A stretch of 64,000 nt of DNA from positions 62,001 through 126,000 of the forward strand of contig CAMCFT010000001.1 in NCBI GenBank assembly GCA_945874225.1, in the 5' to 3' direction. The notes under the pieces were generated by a model. It made no database searches. It was not told the DNA's origin and saw nothing but the letters and a program-made list of their open reading frames with translations. The stretch is from Flavobacterium psychrophilum. Lineage in GTDB: Bacteria > Bacteroidota > Bacteroidia > Flavobacteriales > Flavobacteriaceae. This document shows positions 51,376 through 60,908 of this stretch, in pieces (the stretch's first letter is position 1; each line of letters starts with the position of its first letter). The translations under genes were made by a program, and so were the position numbers.

Positions 51376-52458
51376 TTAAAAAGCAAATTTTAACTGTACC
51401 ACAACTGTCTTTTTCTCTTCCGTATTTAAATTACTTAAAGAAATTCCCAACAACCGAACAGAATCTTTCATTCGTTCTTGGTATAAAAGTTCCTTCACAG
51501 TTTCTAAAACCAATCCTTTGTCAGAAATAAAATAAGGCAAGGTTTTACTTCGGGTTTGTTGCGTAAAATCACTGTATTTTATTTTTAAAGTAACTGTTTT
51601 GCCTGCAATATTGTATTTTTTTAAGCGTTTTTCCAATGAAGTTGCAATGTTTTCCAATTGCTCCATCATAAAAATCTCGGAGGATAAATTAATGTCAAAA
51701 GTATGTTCGGCAGCTACAGATTTAGTAATTCTATCCGGTTTCACTTCACTGTTGTGAATGCCTCGCACGACATTATAATAGAAATTACCTGATTTCCCGA
51801 AATGTTTCTCCAAAAATTCCAAGGATTTACTTTTTAATTCCAATCCGGTAAAAATGCCTAATTGATACATTTTTTCAGTGGTCACTTTCCCAACTCCATA
51901 AAATTTTCGGATGGGCAATACTTCCAAAAAAGAAATAACCTCATCAGGATTTACCGTTTTTTGACCATTCGGTTTATTGAAATCACTAGCAATTTTTGCC
52001 ACAAATTTATTGACTGATATCCCTGCCGAAGCTGTTAAACCCACTTCGTTGAGAATTCGCAATCTGATTTCTTGTGCCAATAAAGTGGCGCTCGGATTTC
52101 CTTTTTTGTTTACAGTGACATCAAGATACGCTTCATCAAGCGACAGCGGCTCAACCAAATCCGTGTATTCGTTAAAGATTTTCCGAATTTTATTTGATAT
52201 TTCTTTGTAACGTTCAAATCGAGGTCTTACAAAAATTAAATCAGGACAATTCTTCTTAGCCAAAACACCGCTTATTGCACTTCGAACTCCAAATTTTCTG
52301 GCTTCATAACTTGCCGCAGCAACCACGCCACGGTTTTCTGCACCACCAACAGCAACAGGTTTTCCGCGCAACTGAGGATTATCCATTTGCTCTACCGAAG
52401 CAAAGAAAGCGTCCATATCAATATGGATAATTTTTCTATTTGGATTCATTTCAGGCAT
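51376..52458 (-). CDS. dinB: DNA polymerase IV
   Basis: A 360-residue Y-family translesion polymerase. IHIDMDAFFASVEQ and SLDEAYLDVT carry the metal-binding acids of the palm, and FYGVGKVTTEKMYQLGI is the helix-hairpin-helix thumb. The little-finger domain follows from about residue 240. The C-terminus ends in VVQLKFAF; no clamp motif is obvious by eye. The ATG at 52449 (MNPNRKIIHID) is an equally good start. A 26 bp inverted repeat begins four bases upstream of the longer form. Confidence 0.94.
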   Translation of the reverse strand: MPEMNPNRKIIHIDMDAFFASVEQMDNPQLRGKPVAVGGAENRGVVAAASYEARKFGVRSAISGVLAKKNCPDLIFVRPRFERYKEISNKIRKIFNEYTDLVEPLSLDEAYLDVTVNKKGNPSATLLAQEIRLRILNEVGLTASAGISVNKFVAKIASDFNKPNGQKTVNPDEVISFLEVLPIRKFYGVGKVTTEKMYQLGIFTGLELKSKSLEFLEKHFGKSGNFYYNVVRGIHNSEVKPDRITKSVAAEHTFDINLSSEIFMMEQLENIATSLEKRLKKYNIAGKTVTLKIKYSDFTQQTRSKTLPYFISDKGLVLETVKELLYQERMKDSVRLLGISLSNLNTEEKKTVVVQLKFAF

Positions 52459-52461
52459 CTA

Positions 52462-52535
52462 TTTGTCATTTCGACGAAGGAGAAATCTCATTTGTTGCTC
52501 ACGATATGTGATTTCTCCTTCGTCGAAATGACAAA
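52462..52535. repeat. 26 bp perfect inverted repeat upstream of dinB
   Basis: TTTGTCATTTCGACGAAGGA plus GAAATC at 52462-52487 is exactly inverted at 52510-52535. The 22-base loop includes TTGTTGCTCACGATATG. A third, single copy lies at 52947-52973. Confidence 0.85.
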
Positions 52536-52705
52536 ATCACACTAACTTAAAATGATATTACAAATTTATGTAAATTATTATTCAGAGATACGTTTAGAAA
52601 TTTTTTACATTTGACATAAATTGTAAATTCTTATCCGTAACAAAATATAATTTAAAGGATTGTTATCCGATTTAAATTTTAAAAAAGATAATTACCCTAA
52701 CCTAT

Positions 52706-52846
52706 ATAGTCCCTACGGGACATTTGAACTGGGTTGGATTTATTTTTATTCTACCAACATTTAGCTCCTAACGGAGCATACCTCGTAGAGGTTAAATATT
52801 GGTAGCAAGATAGTTATAAATCGAAAATTTGTCCCGTAGGGACTAT
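52706..52846. repeat. Cloverleaf-like nested palindrome
   Basis: A perfect 17-base outer stem (ATAGTCCCTACGGGACA, 52706-52722, with its complement at 52830-52846) encloses a 13-base inner stem (CTACCAACATTTA with TAAATATTGGTAG, one mismatch). Within this lie two perfect hairpins, GCTCC-taac-GGAGC and ACCTC-gta-GAGGT. Each outer arm is also palindromic alone. Confidence 0.85.
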
Positions 52847-52946
52847 ACTTTGATTTTATCGGACAACCATGAATTTAAAGAATTAGACTTCTTTATTTTT
52901 GTTAGTCCGACACATGTAGAATCGCTGTTAGTTGCTCAATTTTGTT

Positions 52947-52973
52947 GAGATTCCTCCTTCGTCGAAATGACAA
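52947..52973. repeat. Single copy of the TTCGTCGAAATGACAAA repeat
   Basis: AGATTCCTCCTTCGTCGAAA and TGACAAA match the right arm of the inverted repeat at 52510-52535, with TTCC in place of TTTC. Confidence 0.7.
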
Positions 52974-53025
52974 ATAGACTGGATAAAATAAATTTTAAGA
53001 ATAAATCAAACGAAAATCTATAAAA

Positions 53026-53049
53026 GATTGCTTCGTTCCTCGCAATGAC
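53026..53049 (+). repeat. 24 bp dispersed repeat, copy 2 (before CYTH gene)
   Basis: Identical to 1471-1494 over 24 bases (GATTGCTTCGTTCCTCGC...). It ends three bases before the CYTH start codon. Confidence 0.85.
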
Positions 53050-53052
53050 AAA

Positions 53053-53523
53053 ATGATAGAAATAGAAAGAAAATTCCTCACGACTTCAGATGCTTTTAAG
53101 GCAGCAGCTTTTGCACAAAACCGAATTACACAAGGTTATTTGAGCTCTGTTCCAGAACGAACAGTTAGAGTTCGGATAAAAGGAGATAAAGGATTTCTGA
53201 CCATAAAAGGAGCCTCAAATGAGTCGGGTATTTCTCGTTTTGAATGGGAAAAGGAAATTCCGGTTGTTGAAGCACAAAAATTATTGCTCTTGTGCGAAAA
53301 AGGTGTTATCGACAAAACCCGTTTTGAAGTAAAAGTCGGCACACACATCTTTGAAATTGACGAATTTTACGGCGAAAATGAAGGGCTGATTATGGCCGAA
53401 ATTGAGCTTGATTCAGAAACCGAAACTTTCGAAAAACCGTTTTGGCTTGGTAAAGAAGTGACTAATGACAATAGATATTATAATTCTTATTTAAGCAAGA
53501 ATCCTTTTGCGAATTGGAAATAA
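53053..53523 (+). CDS. CYTH-domain triphosphatase
   Basis: A 156-residue CYTH (triphosphate tunnel) protein. The ExExK motif is EIERKFL near the N-terminus. Charged strands typical of the tunnel follow (RVRIKGDKGFLTIKG, SRFEWEKEIP, EIDEFYGENEGLIMAEIELDSE). Bacterial members hydrolyse inorganic tripolyphosphate or, in some groups, act as adenylate cyclases; the short length fits a triphosphatase. It ends directly against the convergent rlpA-type gene with no bases between. Confidence 0.9.
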   Translation: MIEIERKFLTTSDAFKAAAFAQNRITQGYLSSVPERTVRVRIKGDKGFLTIKGASNESGISRFEWEKEIPVVEAQKLLLLCEKGVIDKTRFEVKVGTHIFEIDEFYGENEGLIMAEIELDSETETFEKPFWLGKEVTNDNRYYNSYLSKNPFANWK

Positions 53524-54006
53524 TTATTTTTGAAGCACCTCAATAGTCACTATTACTGCTCCAGATGATTTGTTGCTTGCAATTTCCATAAAAGCGCGTT
53601 TAGAAAGATCTATTTCTCTTGATCTTACAAATGGTCCTCTGTCGATGATTTCTACGATTACAGATTTCCCATTGGCTTCGTTGGTGATTCGAACTTTGGT
53701 TCCAAAGGGTAGTTTTTTGTGCGCCGCAGTATATTTGTTATTATCGAATCTTCTTCCGCTTGAAGTTCTTTTACCGTTAAATTTATTGGCATAATAAGAG
53801 GCGTGAGCGTCTTTTTTGTAGAATTTGAAGTTTCCATTTACAATAAATACACTATCCACTGCGATTTCTGGTGACAAAACAAGCATTTTACTTTTTTTGA
53901 TAGTGTCTTTAGATGCCGTAGATTTTTGCTTGTCTGTAATCAAGTTTTGACTCATTACAAGACCAACAATGGAAATGGAAAGAAAAAGCGTGACTAATTT
54001 TTTCAT
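53524..54006 (-). CDS. RlpA-like septal ring lytic transglycosylase family protein
   Basis: A 160-residue exported protein. The signal peptide spans about residues 1-19 (VGLVMSQ). The double-psi beta-barrel spans about 70-157 (ASYYANKFNGKRTSSGRRFD, LPFGTKVRITNEANGKSV, IIDRGPFVRSREIDLSKRAF), with the Asp of IDRGPF at the RlpA catalytic site. It probably trims glycan strands. It has no SPOR domain, so its septal targeting is uncertain. No lipobox is seen. Confidence 0.88.
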   Translation of the reverse strand: MKKLVTLFLSISIVGLVMSQNLITDKQKSTASKDTIKKSKMLVLSPEIAVDSVFIVNGNFKFYKKDAHASYYANKFNGKRTSSGRRFDNNKYTAAHKKLPFGTKVRITNEANGKSVIVEIIDRGPFVRSREIDLSKRAFMEIASNKSSGAVIVTIEVLQK

Positions 54007-54052
54007 TTTAAACTTTTAGTTAAACTCAATTTAGCAAAAACCATACCTAGGT

Positions 54053-54077
54053 AAAAAAAGTCCTTTTCAGGACTTTT
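54053..54077 (-). terminator. Terminator of the small membrane protein gene
   Basis: AAAGTCC and GGACTTT with a six-base loop and flanking A/T runs, ten bases after the stop. Confidence 0.75.
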
Positions 54078-54087
54078 CTTTGTTTTT

Positions 54088-54510
54088 TTAGAACCACAAT
54101 CCCCAAGGAATTTTACTCAAAATTATAACTAATCCTAAACCATAATAAATAGAAAAAGTTTTGAATTTTGAATCGCTCGTCGTCAATTTTTTATGTTTCA
54201 TCCAACCAATGGTAATCAATGTAATCCCTATTAGATTCATTAACGGATGCTCTAAAGAAGTTAGTCTTAATGCCGCATCTTTCATTTGGCCTAAAGAAGA
54301 AAATCCTAATGGAGAAACGAAATAAACAATTAAACCAATGAGTAATTGAGTGTGTATTGCTGCTAAACCAAATAGTGCAATTTTACGGTCTCTTTCAGTA
54401 AATTCTTTTTTGGAAAATAGTCCAATGAATGAATTGACAACCGCAATTACTAATAATAAAAAGGCTAAATAAGCAAAGCCAGAATGCAATTTTTGAATGA
54501 TTTCGTACAT
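54088..54510 (-). CDS. Small four-helix membrane protein, cytochrome b-like
   Basis: A 140-residue integral membrane protein with four helices (SGFAYLAFLLLVIAVVNSFI, IHTQLLIGLIVYFVSPLGF, LMNLIGITLITIGWM and YYGLGLVIILSKIPWGLWF). His residues near helix ends (KLHSGF, AAIHTQL, LEHPLMN) are spaced as in small b-type cytochromes or the CopD superfamily, so haem binding is possible but not shown. The family is common in Flavobacteriia and has no known role. Confidence 0.65.
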   Translation of the reverse strand: MYEIIQKLHSGFAYLAFLLLVIAVVNSFIGLFSKKEFTERDRKIALFGLAAIHTQLLIGLIVYFVSPLGFSSLGQMKDAALRLTSLEHPLMNLIGITLITIGWMKHKKLTTSDSKFKTFSIYYGLGLVIILSKIPWGLWF

Positions 54511-54558
54511 AAAATATTTTTTGTTTTAACAAATATAGATAAAAAAAGAATAAAAAAA

Positions 54559-54590
54559 AACGGCATCTGCAATGAAGCGATGCCGTTTTT
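54559..54590 (-). terminator. Terminator of the TonB-dependent receptor gene
   Basis: AACGGCATC and GATGCCGTT with an 11-base loop; a T run follows on the minus strand. Confidence 0.85.
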
Positions 54591-54608
54591 GTAATTATTG
54601 GGTTTCTT

Positions 54609-57317
54609 TTAGAAATTGTAACGTAAACTAAAGTTCCAAGTTCTTCCAAATCCGAAGTATACTTGGTTAGTAACATTAACTCCATTATAGTTTGTACTTG
54701 TTGGAGTCGTGAAATTATTAGTTTTAGATTCAGAAATATATACTTCGTCTAAAACGTTATTCACATTTAATCTAAAATTAAGTGAATCATCCCCGTTTTT
54801 TCCAACCAACATTTTGTAATTGAACCCAGCATCCATCAAACCATAAGAAGGTAATTCTAAAGTACCAGTATTTACTTCAGTAGTAAATTTAGCAGGATCA
54901 ATTGTAGCGTATAATTTTTGAGCAACTCTGTAGTTTGCGTCAAAAGATACTCTTGTTAGAACCTCGTAAGATGCTCCAATACTTGCAGTTGTTTGTGCAG
55001 CATCCCCTACTTTTAGACCGTCTAAATATAAAGTCTTAGCTGCTCCATCAATTGGCTCATTATTTGCATCATATCTATTACTGATAGAGTTTCCGCTATA
55101 AGTCCAATCACCAACAGAAATCATTGCATTTATGTTTAATTTAGGCAATGGTTTTGCATTCATTTCTAACTCAACACCAGAGTGAATCTCTGTGATTCCA
55201 GTGTAATCATAATAACCACCAACGTTAAGTGCGTCTGCATCAGAAGCTCTTTGGTATCTATCTTTCCAAGAAGTATAGTACAAATTTAATTTAGCATTAA
55301 ACATTCTTGAACGGAAACCATATCCTGCTTCTACACCAAATATTTTTTCATTTGTTAAGTTTTCACCAACAATAGATTTATTGTTTGGATAAACAGCCTG
55401 GAAATTTGGTTGTTTTGAATAATAACCAGAATTGAAAAACACATTTTGTTGTTCGCTGATATTATAGTTTACTCCTGCTTTAACGTTACCTCCAAGAATG
55501 TTTTCGAAATCGGTTTTATAAAGCGGATCAGTAGTTTTATATATAAATGTGTCCTCTCTTTGAAATCCTTGTTGAGAAACTGCTCCTTGGAAAAAAGCAG
55601 AAAGATTGTCATTAGAATATTCTAATTGAGTAAAGGCACCATACCATCTTACATAACCATTATTGTTGTATTCAATTTTTTCTTGGTTTTTAACATCTGT
55701 CCACGGATTCAAACTTGGTGAAGCTGAATAGGTTTCATACAAATATCTACCTGCCGGTTGGTTGTTAACATTAACATTATCGTAATACACACTTGCTCCC
55801 AATCTATCATTGATGTTTCTAAAGTGATATCCTACATAACTTCTAGCATCAACTCCAAAATCAAGTACTAATTTATCGCTTAGTTTTGTATTAAAATCAA
55901 TTACAGCTCCATACCAGTCATGCGAATTGATAGAGGCTCTTCTGGTAAAACCAGTAGTTCTATTTGTAATAAACTCTCCAGTATGTCCCGCAATTGTACT
56001 TGGAGAAAGTGGTGTGCCAATACTATTAGGTTGCCCAGTGTTAAATTTTACAAACTCATCAAAAGGAACTAAACCATTTGCAGTTTTGTAGGCGAATGGG
56101 CTTTTACCAATATTCCCTGTTCCTCCACCACGACCCCAAGAGCCATAAACTACAGATGATAATTTTGATTTTTCAGTGATTTTATAATCCCAGTTGAATG
56201 ACATTACAGGTTTGTGATAGAAGTTTCTTGTCCAAGCATATTCCTCTCCGTTTTTATAACCCCAGTCAGAACTGTATTTGATATTTGGCTTATTTTCAGC
56301 AGGATTGCCGTATTTTATGTATTCTGAAATTGGATTCGCATAACTTCTTTGATTGTGCCATTGAGGAGCACCTGTAAAAGTAAATTGGAAATCATGTTTA
56401 GCATTTGGTTTGTATCCAAAAGCAATAAAATAATTCTTTCCTTCAAATTTAGTTCCATCAGCATAACCGTCACCTGTTGTAGAGCTTAACAAGACCGAAG
56501 CTGAAAAAGCATTTTTCATAATTCCTGTATTGTAAGATGCTTGCGTTTTAAAATAATTTGCATTACCAAAACCTGTTGAAACTGCTCCTCCTTCTTTCAT
56601 ATCAGAAGATTTTGTTATAACATTTATTGTTCCGCCCACCGATGAAATAGCCAATTTAGAAGAACCTAAACCTCTTTGTACCTGCATTGCTGATGTAACA
56701 TCAGACAAACCTGCCCAGTTACTCCAATAAACAGCTCCGTTTTCCATATCATTTACAGGAACTCCATTAATCATGACAGCTACGTTTCTTTGATCAAATC
56801 CACGAATGTTAATTCTAGAATCTCCAAAACCACCACCTTGTTTAGTTACATAAACAGAAGGTGTGTTTACTAAAATTTCAGGAAATTCTTGCGTTCCTAG
56901 TTTTTCTTGAATTTCAGATGCTTTAATAGTAGAAACAGCAACAGGCGTTTTTCTGTCTTTTGCAACATCTATAACTCCAGATGTTACAATAACTTCGCTT
57001 AATTCATTTGAAGTAGCAGTTAAAACGATGGTGCCTAAATCTGTAGTTCCTCCGGTTGAAACCGAAAATTTAACAGTTTTGGCATCATAACCAATAAAAG
57101 AAATAACTAATTCTCCTGAATTAGCAGTAGTATTAATAGAAAATTTTCCGTCAAAATCTGTTGATGTGCCTGTTTTTGTTCCTTTGACAGCAACATTTGT
57201 TCCAGGCAATGAGTTTTGACCATCAGTGATTGTTCCAGTGATTTTTCCTTGTGAAAATACCGTCGAAACTACCATAAGCAGTAATCCAGAGAGTAACCAA
57301 TTTTTCATTGTTTTCAT
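54609..57317 (-). CDS. TonB-dependent receptor
   Basis: A 902-residue outer-membrane receptor. A signal peptide (about 1-22, TVFSQ) is followed by a carboxypeptidase regulatory-like domain (about 25-105, GKITGTITDGQNSLPGTNVAV), a plug (about 125-235, INIRGFDQRNVAVMINGVPVNDMENG) and a 22-strand-type barrel ending in the aromatic SLRYNF. The ligand is not evident; no SusD partner is adjacent, so it is not a standard Sus pair. It is monocistronic with a strong terminator. Confidence 0.93.
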   Translation of the reverse strand: MKTMKNWLLSGLLLMVVSTVFSQGKITGTITDGQNSLPGTNVAVKGTKTGTSTDFDGKFSINTTANSGELVISFIGYDAKTVKFSVSTGGTTDLGTIVLTATSNELSEVIVTSGVIDVAKDRKTPVAVSTIKASEIQEKLGTQEFPEILVNTPSVYVTKQGGGFGDSRINIRGFDQRNVAVMINGVPVNDMENGAVYWSNWAGLSDVTSAMQVQRGLGSSKLAISSVGGTINVITKSSDMKEGGAVSTGFGNANYFKTQASYNTGIMKNAFSASVLLSSTTGDGYADGTKFEGKNYFIAFGYKPNAKHDFQFTFTGAPQWHNQRSYANPISEYIKYGNPAENKPNIKYSSDWGYKNGEEYAWTRNFYHKPVMSFNWDYKITEKSKLSSVVYGSWGRGGGTGNIGKSPFAYKTANGLVPFDEFVKFNTGQPNSIGTPLSPSTIAGHTGEFITNRTTGFTRRASINSHDWYGAVIDFNTKLSDKLVLDFGVDARSYVGYHFRNINDRLGASVYYDNVNVNNQPAGRYLYETYSASPSLNPWTDVKNQEKIEYNNNGYVRWYGAFTQLEYSNDNLSAFFQGAVSQQGFQREDTFIYKTTDPLYKTDFENILGGNVKAGVNYNISEQQNVFFNSGYYSKQPNFQAVYPNNKSIVGENLTNEKIFGVEAGYGFRSRMFNAKLNLYYTSWKDRYQRASDADALNVGGYYDYTGITEIHSGVELEMNAKPLPKLNINAMISVGDWTYSGNSISNRYDANNEPIDGAAKTLYLDGLKVGDAAQTTASIGASYEVLTRVSFDANYRVAQKLYATIDPAKFTTEVNTGTLELPSYGLMDAGFNYKMLVGKNGDDSLNFRLNVNNVLDEVYISESKTNNFTTPTSTNYNGVNVTNQVYFGFGRTWNFSLRYNF

Positions 57318-57583
57318 TTTTGTTTAGTTTAGTTTAGTAATTTTTGGCAAAATTCTAACATTTAAACGATAAATATGTTAACGAAATGTTAATAATAATG
57401 TGTTTTGATAACACATTATTAACAAATATCACTTTTTATTAGAAATATGTTAGATTCTATTATGCTATAAAATTGATAATCAAACGAATAGTCCATGACA
57501 TTATCATAACAACTGTTGATAAATAAGTAGAGGAAATTAGCATCAAATGTGGCAAAAAAAGTTGACTTAGAACTAGTTACATA
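57318..57583. other. Gap between the TonB receptor gene and the pgi terminator
   Basis: AT-rich DNA. On the minus strand a weak -7-like GAATTTTG lies about 35 bases before the receptor start. I see no gene or strong hairpin in the rest. Confidence 0.4.
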
Positions 57584-57617
57584 AAAAACCCTTGGTTTTA
57601 TAAAAAATCAAGGGTTT
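57584..57617 (-). terminator. Terminator of pgi
   Basis: AAACCCTTG and CAAGGGTTT form the stem around a loop of 14 AT-rich bases, about 40 bases after the stop. Confidence 0.7.
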
Positions 57618-57656
57618 GAAGTGTGTTTTCATTTTCTTAAGCCGATAATAATAACT

Positions 57657-59300
57657 CTATTTATTCTTCAAAAAGTGATTTAATAAAAACTCTGTTGAAC
57701 AATCATGGGAATTTACGGTTTTTGACTCTATTTCATCAAGAATTGAATTGGCTAATTGCTTGCCTAGTTCAACTCCCCATTGGTCATAACTAAAAATGTT
57801 CCAAATAATTCCCTGTACAAAAATCTTGTGTTCATATAATGCAACCAAAGAACCCAAAGTTTTGGGTGTCAATTTTTGTATCAGAATTGTATTCGTTGGC
57901 TTGTTACCACTGAATACTTTAAATGGTAAAAGAAATTTTGCTTTTTCTTCAGTAAGTCCTTGTTTGTCAAATTCAGCTTGAACTTTTTCCTTTGTTTTGC
58001 CATTCATTAACGCTTCGGTTTGTGCAAAAAAGTTTGACATCAATTTATTGTGATGGTCTTCGTTTCCATACAATGGTTTTACAAATCCAATAAAATCTGT
58101 TGGAATCAACTTGGTTCCTTGATGAATCAATTGAAAGAAAGCGTGTTGTGCATTAGTCCCTGGTTCGCCCCAAATAATGGTTCCTGTTTGATATTCGACA
58201 GGTTTCCCGTCTCGTCCTATGCTTTTTCCATTGCTTTCCATAGTTCCCTGCTGTAAATAAGGAGCTAGTTTTTGTAAATATTGTGTGTATGGAATCAAGG
58301 CTTCGCTTTCTGACCCAAAAAAGTTGTTGTACCAAATACTCAACAAAGCCAAAACTACTGGAATATTTTCATCAAAATCGGCAGTTTTGAAATGCTCGTC
58401 CATTTCATTGGCACCAGCTAATAATTCATCATAATTATCAAACCCAACAGCCAAACTTATGGAAAGTCCAACGGCGCTCCAAAGAGAAAATCGTCCGCCA
58501 ACCCAGTCCCACATAGGAAAAACGTTCTCAGGATTAATTCCAAATTCGGTTACTTTTTGAATATTGGTTGAAACCGCCACAAAATGTTTGGCAACATCTT
58601 CCTGTTTTGCTGATTTCAAAAACCATTCTCTAATCGTTTCTGAATTAGTTAATGTTTCCTGAGTGGTAAAAGTTTTAGAAACAATAACAAAAAGCGTAGT
58701 TTCAGGATTAAGTTTTTTAATGACTTCATTTACGTGATCACCATCTACATTCGACACAAAATGAACGTTTAAATGATTTTTATAATATTGTAAAGCTTCT
58801 ACAACCATCACCGGACCAAGATCTGAACCACCAATGCCAATATTAACGATATCCGTAAATGGTTTTCCTGTATATCCTTTTCTTTCTCCGCTTAGAACTT
58901 CATTCGTAAAGGCTTTTATTTTGCTCTTAACTTCAAAAATCTCTGGAATCACGTTTTCTCCGTCAACTTTTATGAATGATGCCTCATTCGCTCGCAAAGC
59001 AGTATGCAAAACTGCCCTGTTTTCGGTTTGATTGATGATGTCTCCATCAAAATATTTAGCAATTGCATCTTTTAACTGTGTTTCGTTTGCTAATTCAAGC
59101 AACAAATTCATCGTTTCCTTGTTGATGATATTCTTAGAATAATCAACTACAAAATCATTCCATTGTAAATGAAATTGTGATGTTCTTGTATTGTCGTCAT
59201 TGAACATTGCTGACATAGAAGCATTTTGCATTTCATTAAAATGTTTCTGAAGTTTTTGCCAGGCTAATGTGGTAGTGGGATTTGTATTTTGTAATGCCAT
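57657..59300 (-). CDS. pgi: Glucose-6-phosphate isomerase
   Basis: A 547-residue PGI interconverting glucose-6-phosphate and fructose-6-phosphate. Both family signatures are present: [14 protein letters not shown] and a C-terminal [44 protein letters not shown] and MESNGKS are also seen. A TAAATTTG promoter box lies upstream. Confidence 0.97.
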   Translation of the reverse strand: MALQNTNPTTTLAWQKLQKHFNEMQNASMSAMFNDDNTRTSQFHLQWNDFVVDYSKNIINKETMNLLLELANETQLKDAIAKYFDGDIINQTENRAVLHTALRANEASFIKVDGENVIPEIFEVKSKIKAFTNEVLSGERKGYTGKPFTDIVNIGIGGSDLGPVMVVEALQYYKNHLNVHFVSNVDGDHVNEVIKKLNPETTLFVIVSKTFTTQETLTNSETIREWFLKSAKQEDVAKHFVAVSTNIQKVTEFGINPENVFPMWDWVGGRFSLWSAVGLSISLAVGFDNYDELLAGANEMDEHFKTADFDENIPVVLALLSIWYNNFFGSESEALIPYTQYLQKLAPYLQQGTMESNGKSIGRDGKPVEYQTGTIIWGEPGTNAQHAFFQLIHQGTKLIPTDFIGFVKPLYGNEDHHNKLMSNFFAQTEALMNGKTKEKVQAEFDKQGLTEEKAKFLLPFKVFSGNKPTNTILIQKLTPKTLGSLVALYEHKIFVQGIIWNIFSYDQWGVELGKQLANSILDEIESKTVNSHDCSTEFLLNHFLKNK

Positions 59301-59323
59301 TGTGAATCGTTTTTTTGAAAGTG

Positions 59324-59356
59324 CAAATTTACACTATTAGTTTGTAAAATAAACAA
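59324..59356 (-). promoter_or_regulatory. Likely promoter of pgi
   Basis: On the minus strand TTG (59354-59356), 22 bases, then TAAATTTG (59324-59331). The spacing is at the long end of the usual range. Confidence 0.5.
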
Positions 59357-59423
59357 TGCTTTCAATATCATTGAAAAAATGAAATGCGTTTTTTTAATGA
59401 AAATTGCACGAATCATAAGACGC

Positions 59424-59519
59424 TAAACCATTGCTAACGGTTTCAACTGTTGGAATTGAAACAATAGAAACAATAGAAAAATAATATGTCAAACATATTA
59501 CCCACGGTTGAAACCGTGG
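59424..59519. repeat. AACGGTTTCAAC / CCACGGTTGAAACCGTGG repeat
   Basis: The right part CCACGGTTGAAACCGTGG (59502-59519) is a hairpin with perfect 8-base arms. The left part (AACCATTGCTAACGGTTTCA at 59426 onward) is a degenerate inverted copy of it. The gap 59301-59578 holds nothing else that I can recognise except the pgi promoter. Confidence 0.6.
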
Positions 59520-59578
59520 CCTATGGAATAGTATCAAAGGAATTTATATTTGAATATTGAATTAGCCAATGATTCAAA

Positions 59579-60814
59579 TTACAAATTTGCAATGCTATCT
59601 AATTCCCACTTCAAAGGTTCTATTTTAGCTTTAAATCGAGGTAAATTTTTCCGGTCCATAGGTTGAGAATTTGGTAGTTTTAATCTTAAGGCATCAACTT
59701 GAACCCCGTTTTTCCAAAATCGGTAGCATACATGTGGTCCCGTTGCCAGACCGGTGCTTCCAACTTTGCCAATAATACTTCCCTGAGCAACTCTTTGTCC
59801 TCTACGAACCAAAATTCTTGACATATGTAAATATTGCGTTGAGTACGTTTTATCGTGTTTTACTTTAACAAAATTTCCATTTCCTGCTGTATAACCCGTT
59901 TGCTCAACAATTCCGGAGGCAGTTGTCATAATTGGTGTTCCAGTTGGCGCAGCATAATCGGTTCCTTTATGTGCTTTCCAAATAAGTTGCACTGGATGAT
60001 ATCTGTTTTTAGTGAAACGCGATGTGATATTCACAAATTTGAGTGGTGCTTTTAGGAAAAAATTCTTAAGTGCTTTTCCTTGTTCATCATAATAATCCAA
60101 TTTCCCGGAATTTGGATTTTGGGCAAACGGAAAAGCATAAATCAACTTTCCTTTGTATTCAAAAAAGGATGCTTTTAGACTGTCAACTCCATCATAAATG
60201 GTATCATCAATATATCTTTCGGTAAAAGTGATACCAAATTTGTCCCCTTTTTTCAACTTGAAAAAGTCAATTGACCAAGCATATACTTTTGTTAATTTAC
60301 TGGCCAAAGCCACGTCAACGCCTTGCTTGTTTAAAGCCTCTGACAAGGAACCGTCTAATTTTCCGGTGATAGTTCTTTGTTTAATTCTGATGGGTCTGGT
60401 TTTTTTATAGACTGTAACAGAATCTCTCAAATCAATAACATAATAACTTCCTCTATCAGGCTGATAAACGAAAACCTCTAATTTTTTATAACGGTCTTTT
60501 GACCTTAAAAAAGTAAATGGTTTTCCAACTCTAACATTCCTTACATCAAAACTGTCTTTTACTTTTTCGATAATATCATAAACCTGTTTATCACCAAGAT
60601 TTTGATTTTCTATTATACTCCCAAAGGTGTCTCCTCTTTGAATGGTATCGTGAAAAACATTAAAATCATTGAGGTTAAACCCAAAGTTATTAATTTCTGG
60701 AAGTGGTTTTTGATCTTGAATTATGCTTACAGAATCAGATTGTTTACAAGAAAACACTGAAAATAAAACGATAATAAATAGAAATACTTTTTTCAAATTG
60801 GATATATTATTCAA
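59579..60814 (-). CDS. M23-family peptidase lipoprotein
   Basis: A 411-residue cell-envelope endopeptidase. The signal peptide ends in LFSVFSC, a lipobox. The N-terminal part (about 50-90, DTIQRGDTFGSIIENQNLG) looks like a LysM/OapA-type wall-binding segment. The M23 domain lies near 265-375, with zinc ligands in HKGTDYAAPTG, LHMSRI and GPHVCYRFW. It is predicted to cut peptidoglycan cross-links. It lies 94 bases after the DUF3108 gene stop and may share its mRNA. Confidence 0.9.
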   Translation of the reverse strand: MNNISNLKKVFLFIIVLFSVFSCKQSDSVSIIQDQKPLPEINNFGFNLNDFNVFHDTIQRGDTFGSIIENQNLGDKQVYDIIEKVKDSFDVRNVRVGKPFTFLRSKDRYKKLEVFVYQPDRGSYYVIDLRDSVTVYKKTRPIRIKQRTITGKLDGSLSEALNKQGVDVALASKLTKVYAWSIDFFKLKKGDKFGITFTERYIDDTIYDGVDSLKASFFEYKGKLIYAFPFAQNPNSGKLDYYDEQGKALKNFFLKAPLKFVNITSRFTKNRYHPVQLIWKAHKGTDYAAPTGTPIMTTASGIVEQTGYTAGNGNFVKVKHDKTYSTQYLHMSRILVRRGQRVAQGSIIGKVGSTGLATGPHVCYRFWKNGVQVDALRLKLPNSQPMDRKNLPRFKAKIEPLKWELDSIANL

Positions 60815-60908
60815 TTATTTTTCTTTTACAAAGTCACAATTTTGAATGAATTTTAGTTGCTATTCAAACCCTATTTCGGTTAAAATGTATACCGAATATC
60901 AATTGCGC

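Larger units (their letters stand above)
52459..53052. other. Repeat-rich gap between dinB and the CYTH gene
   Basis: About 590 bases with no gene. It holds three repeat families in order: the 26 bp inverted repeat, the cloverleaf-like palindrome, a single copy of the 26 bp repeat (52947-52973), and the 24 bp repeat just before the CYTH start. Confidence 0.7.

Noticed and set aside
54395..54685. 96-codon frame across the small membrane protein and the TonB receptor terminator
   Set aside because: It runs through a terminator and overlaps two better-supported genes in another frame.
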